From: an uncultured Acetatifactor sp.
GTDB lineage: Bacteria > Bacillota > Clostridia > Lachnospirales > Lachnospiraceae
DNA: 7,363 bases
Direction: 5' to 3'
Assembly: GCA_910586435.1 (NCBI GenBank)
Contig: CAJUGT010000171.1
Span: forward strand, 1-7,363
Shown here: positions 6,499 through 7,363 of the stretch, piece after piece
Numbering within the stretch: the first letter of the stretch is position 1
How the letters are laid out: each line of letters starts with the position of its first letter
Notes under the pieces: generated by a model
The model's input: the letters and a program-made list of their open reading frames with translations, nothing else
What the model was told of the DNA's origin: nothing
Database searches by the model: none
Position numbers and translations under genes: made by a program

Positions 6499-7363
6499 TC
6501 TGCAACTGCGTTGGAATCTGGCGAAGAGGAAATATGCCAATCTCACGGGAGTAAAGCACATTCTGGTGAGAGTGGTGATGTATATGCTCATATTGGGTCT
6601 TGCTTTTGTGTTTGTATACCCTTTCCTCTATATGATTATGACATCCCTGATGTCAAATGCGGATTTGAACAGTTCTTCCGTAAAGTGGATACCTACGGAG
6701 ATAAAATTTGAGAACTATGCCATTGCGGTAGAATTGATGAAAATGAAGCGGTATGCCATTAATTCCTTTATTGTGACAGTGATTGCTTCTTTTGGGCATA
6801 TCATATCCTGTTCCTTTATTGGATACGGCTTCGCAAGATACAATTTTCCGCTGAAAAAAATATTGTTTGGCTGCGTGCTTCTTTCCTTTATCGTGCCGAC
6901 CCAGACAATTATTATTCCCTTATATCTGACTTATTCCAACTTGAAGTGGCTGGATACTTTCCTTCCGCTTCTGGTACCCACCTTTTTCGGGTTCGGACTG
7001 CGGGGAGCGTTGTATGTATTCCTGTTCAGACAGTTTTTCCTGACAGTGCCAAAGAGTTTGGAAGAGGCGGCGAGAATTGACGGCTGCGGATTTATGATGA
7101 CTTATTGGAGAGTCGTATTTCCTCTGGCAAAGGCTACAATCGTTGTGGCATTGGTGCTCTCCGTGGTGTGGCATTGGAATGATTTCTATGAATCAGGTTT
7201 GTATGTACAGAGTCCCAAGATGTCGTTCCTGCCGCCCAGACTGAATAATATTATAGCGGCGGCCAGCGCCCTTCCGGATCAACAGCAGGAAATGCTGAGA
7301 AGTCTGGGTCTGGACGACGGCGAAGATACCTTGAACAATGCGGTGGTTATGGCGGGTGCCGTA
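6440..7363 (+). CDS. Carbohydrate ABC transporter permease, MalG type (second copy), 3' end cut by window
   Basis: The frame is open from GTG 6440 to the last base, giving 308 residues; perhaps 30-40 C-terminal residues are missing. The start is GTG, chosen for its perfect ribosome site, and overlaps the MalF gene by 59 nt in another frame. The N-terminal 40 residues are polar and basic, then hydrophobic segments follow near 45-68, 108-130, 140-163, 173-196 and 226-246. The EAA loop is EEAARIDGCG (E209, G215) with P228, followed by VWHWNDFYES as in MalG proteins. Compared with the first MalG (171-1052), the region after this motif is longer (about 258-300, including SALPDQQQEMLRSLGLDDGE), so the two copies are clearly diverged rather than a recent duplication. 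It is the natural partner of the MalF at 5542-6498. Confidence 0.93.
   Translation, partial: MSGSTESLQSKKRPNAIMTSLQLRWNLAKRKYANLTGVKHILVRVVMYMLILGLAFVFVYPFLYMIMTSLMSNADLNSSSVKWIPTEIKFENYAIAVELMKMKRYAINSFIVTVIASFGHIISCSFIGYGFARYNFPLKKILFGCVLLSFIVPTQTIIIPLYLTYSNLKWLDTFLPLLVPTFFGFGLRGALYVFLFRQFFLTVPKSLEEAARIDGCGFMMTYWRVVFPLAKATIVVALVLSVVWHWNDFYESGLYVQSPKMSFLPPRLNNIIAAASALPDQQQEMLRSLGLDDGEDTLNNAVVMAGAV

Noticed and set aside
6511..6711. 66-codon + frame overlapping the start of the second MalG
   Set aside because: It is out of frame with the clear MalG coding, has a Gly/Ser/Cys-rich unstructured product, and no ribosome site.

Overview
The window is a one-strand stretch of a low-to-mid GC Gram-positive genome. 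I infer a gut-type Clostridia, most likely Lachnospiraceae, from the GGAGG-type ribosome sites, the moderate GC, the permease style and the DUF5696/YIP1 gene pairing. It looks like the inside of one polycistronic carbohydrate-uptake operon. All real genes are on the + strand, the gaps are 39 nt or less, and several starts overlap the preceding stop.

Layout: positions 1-118 hold three strong back-to-back hairpins, with a leader to 170. Next come a MalG-type sugar ABC permease (171-1052) and a secreted/membrane NHL beta-propeller + TPR-like + YIP1-type membrane protein (1071-3101). A 42-codon hydrophobic ORF (3098-3226) is tied to the end of that gene by an ATGA overlap and lies in its -1 frame. 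A membrane-anchored DUF5696-like protein (3266-5542), a MalF-type permease (5542-6498) and a second MalG-type permease (6440 to beyond the window end) follow. No solute-binding protein or ATPase gene is visible; these would lie outside the window, or a shared MsmK/UgpC-type ATPase may serve the system.

Working model (inference): the MalF/MalG pair at the 3' end, and the first MalG with a possible partner upstream, import an oligosaccharide. The two large extracytoplasmic proteins, a six-bladed propeller fused to a YIP1 membrane domain and an anchored TIM-barrel-like DUF5696 protein, would bind or process the glycan at the membrane. Neither has an activity I can state from sequence.

The most interesting signal is at the end of the YIP1 gene. 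The zero frame stops after four YIP1-region membrane helices. A canonical -1 slippery heptamer (G GGA AAA, 3083-3089) lies just before the stop, and the -1 frame runs on without a stop through one more membrane helix, which would complete the five-helix YIP1 fold. It could be programmed frameshifting, termination-reinitiation, a genuine deletion in an A-run, or a sequencing error; the window alone cannot decide. The second signal is the hairpin cluster at the left edge, whose outer hairpins share a 10-nt segment that could pair in an alternative fold.
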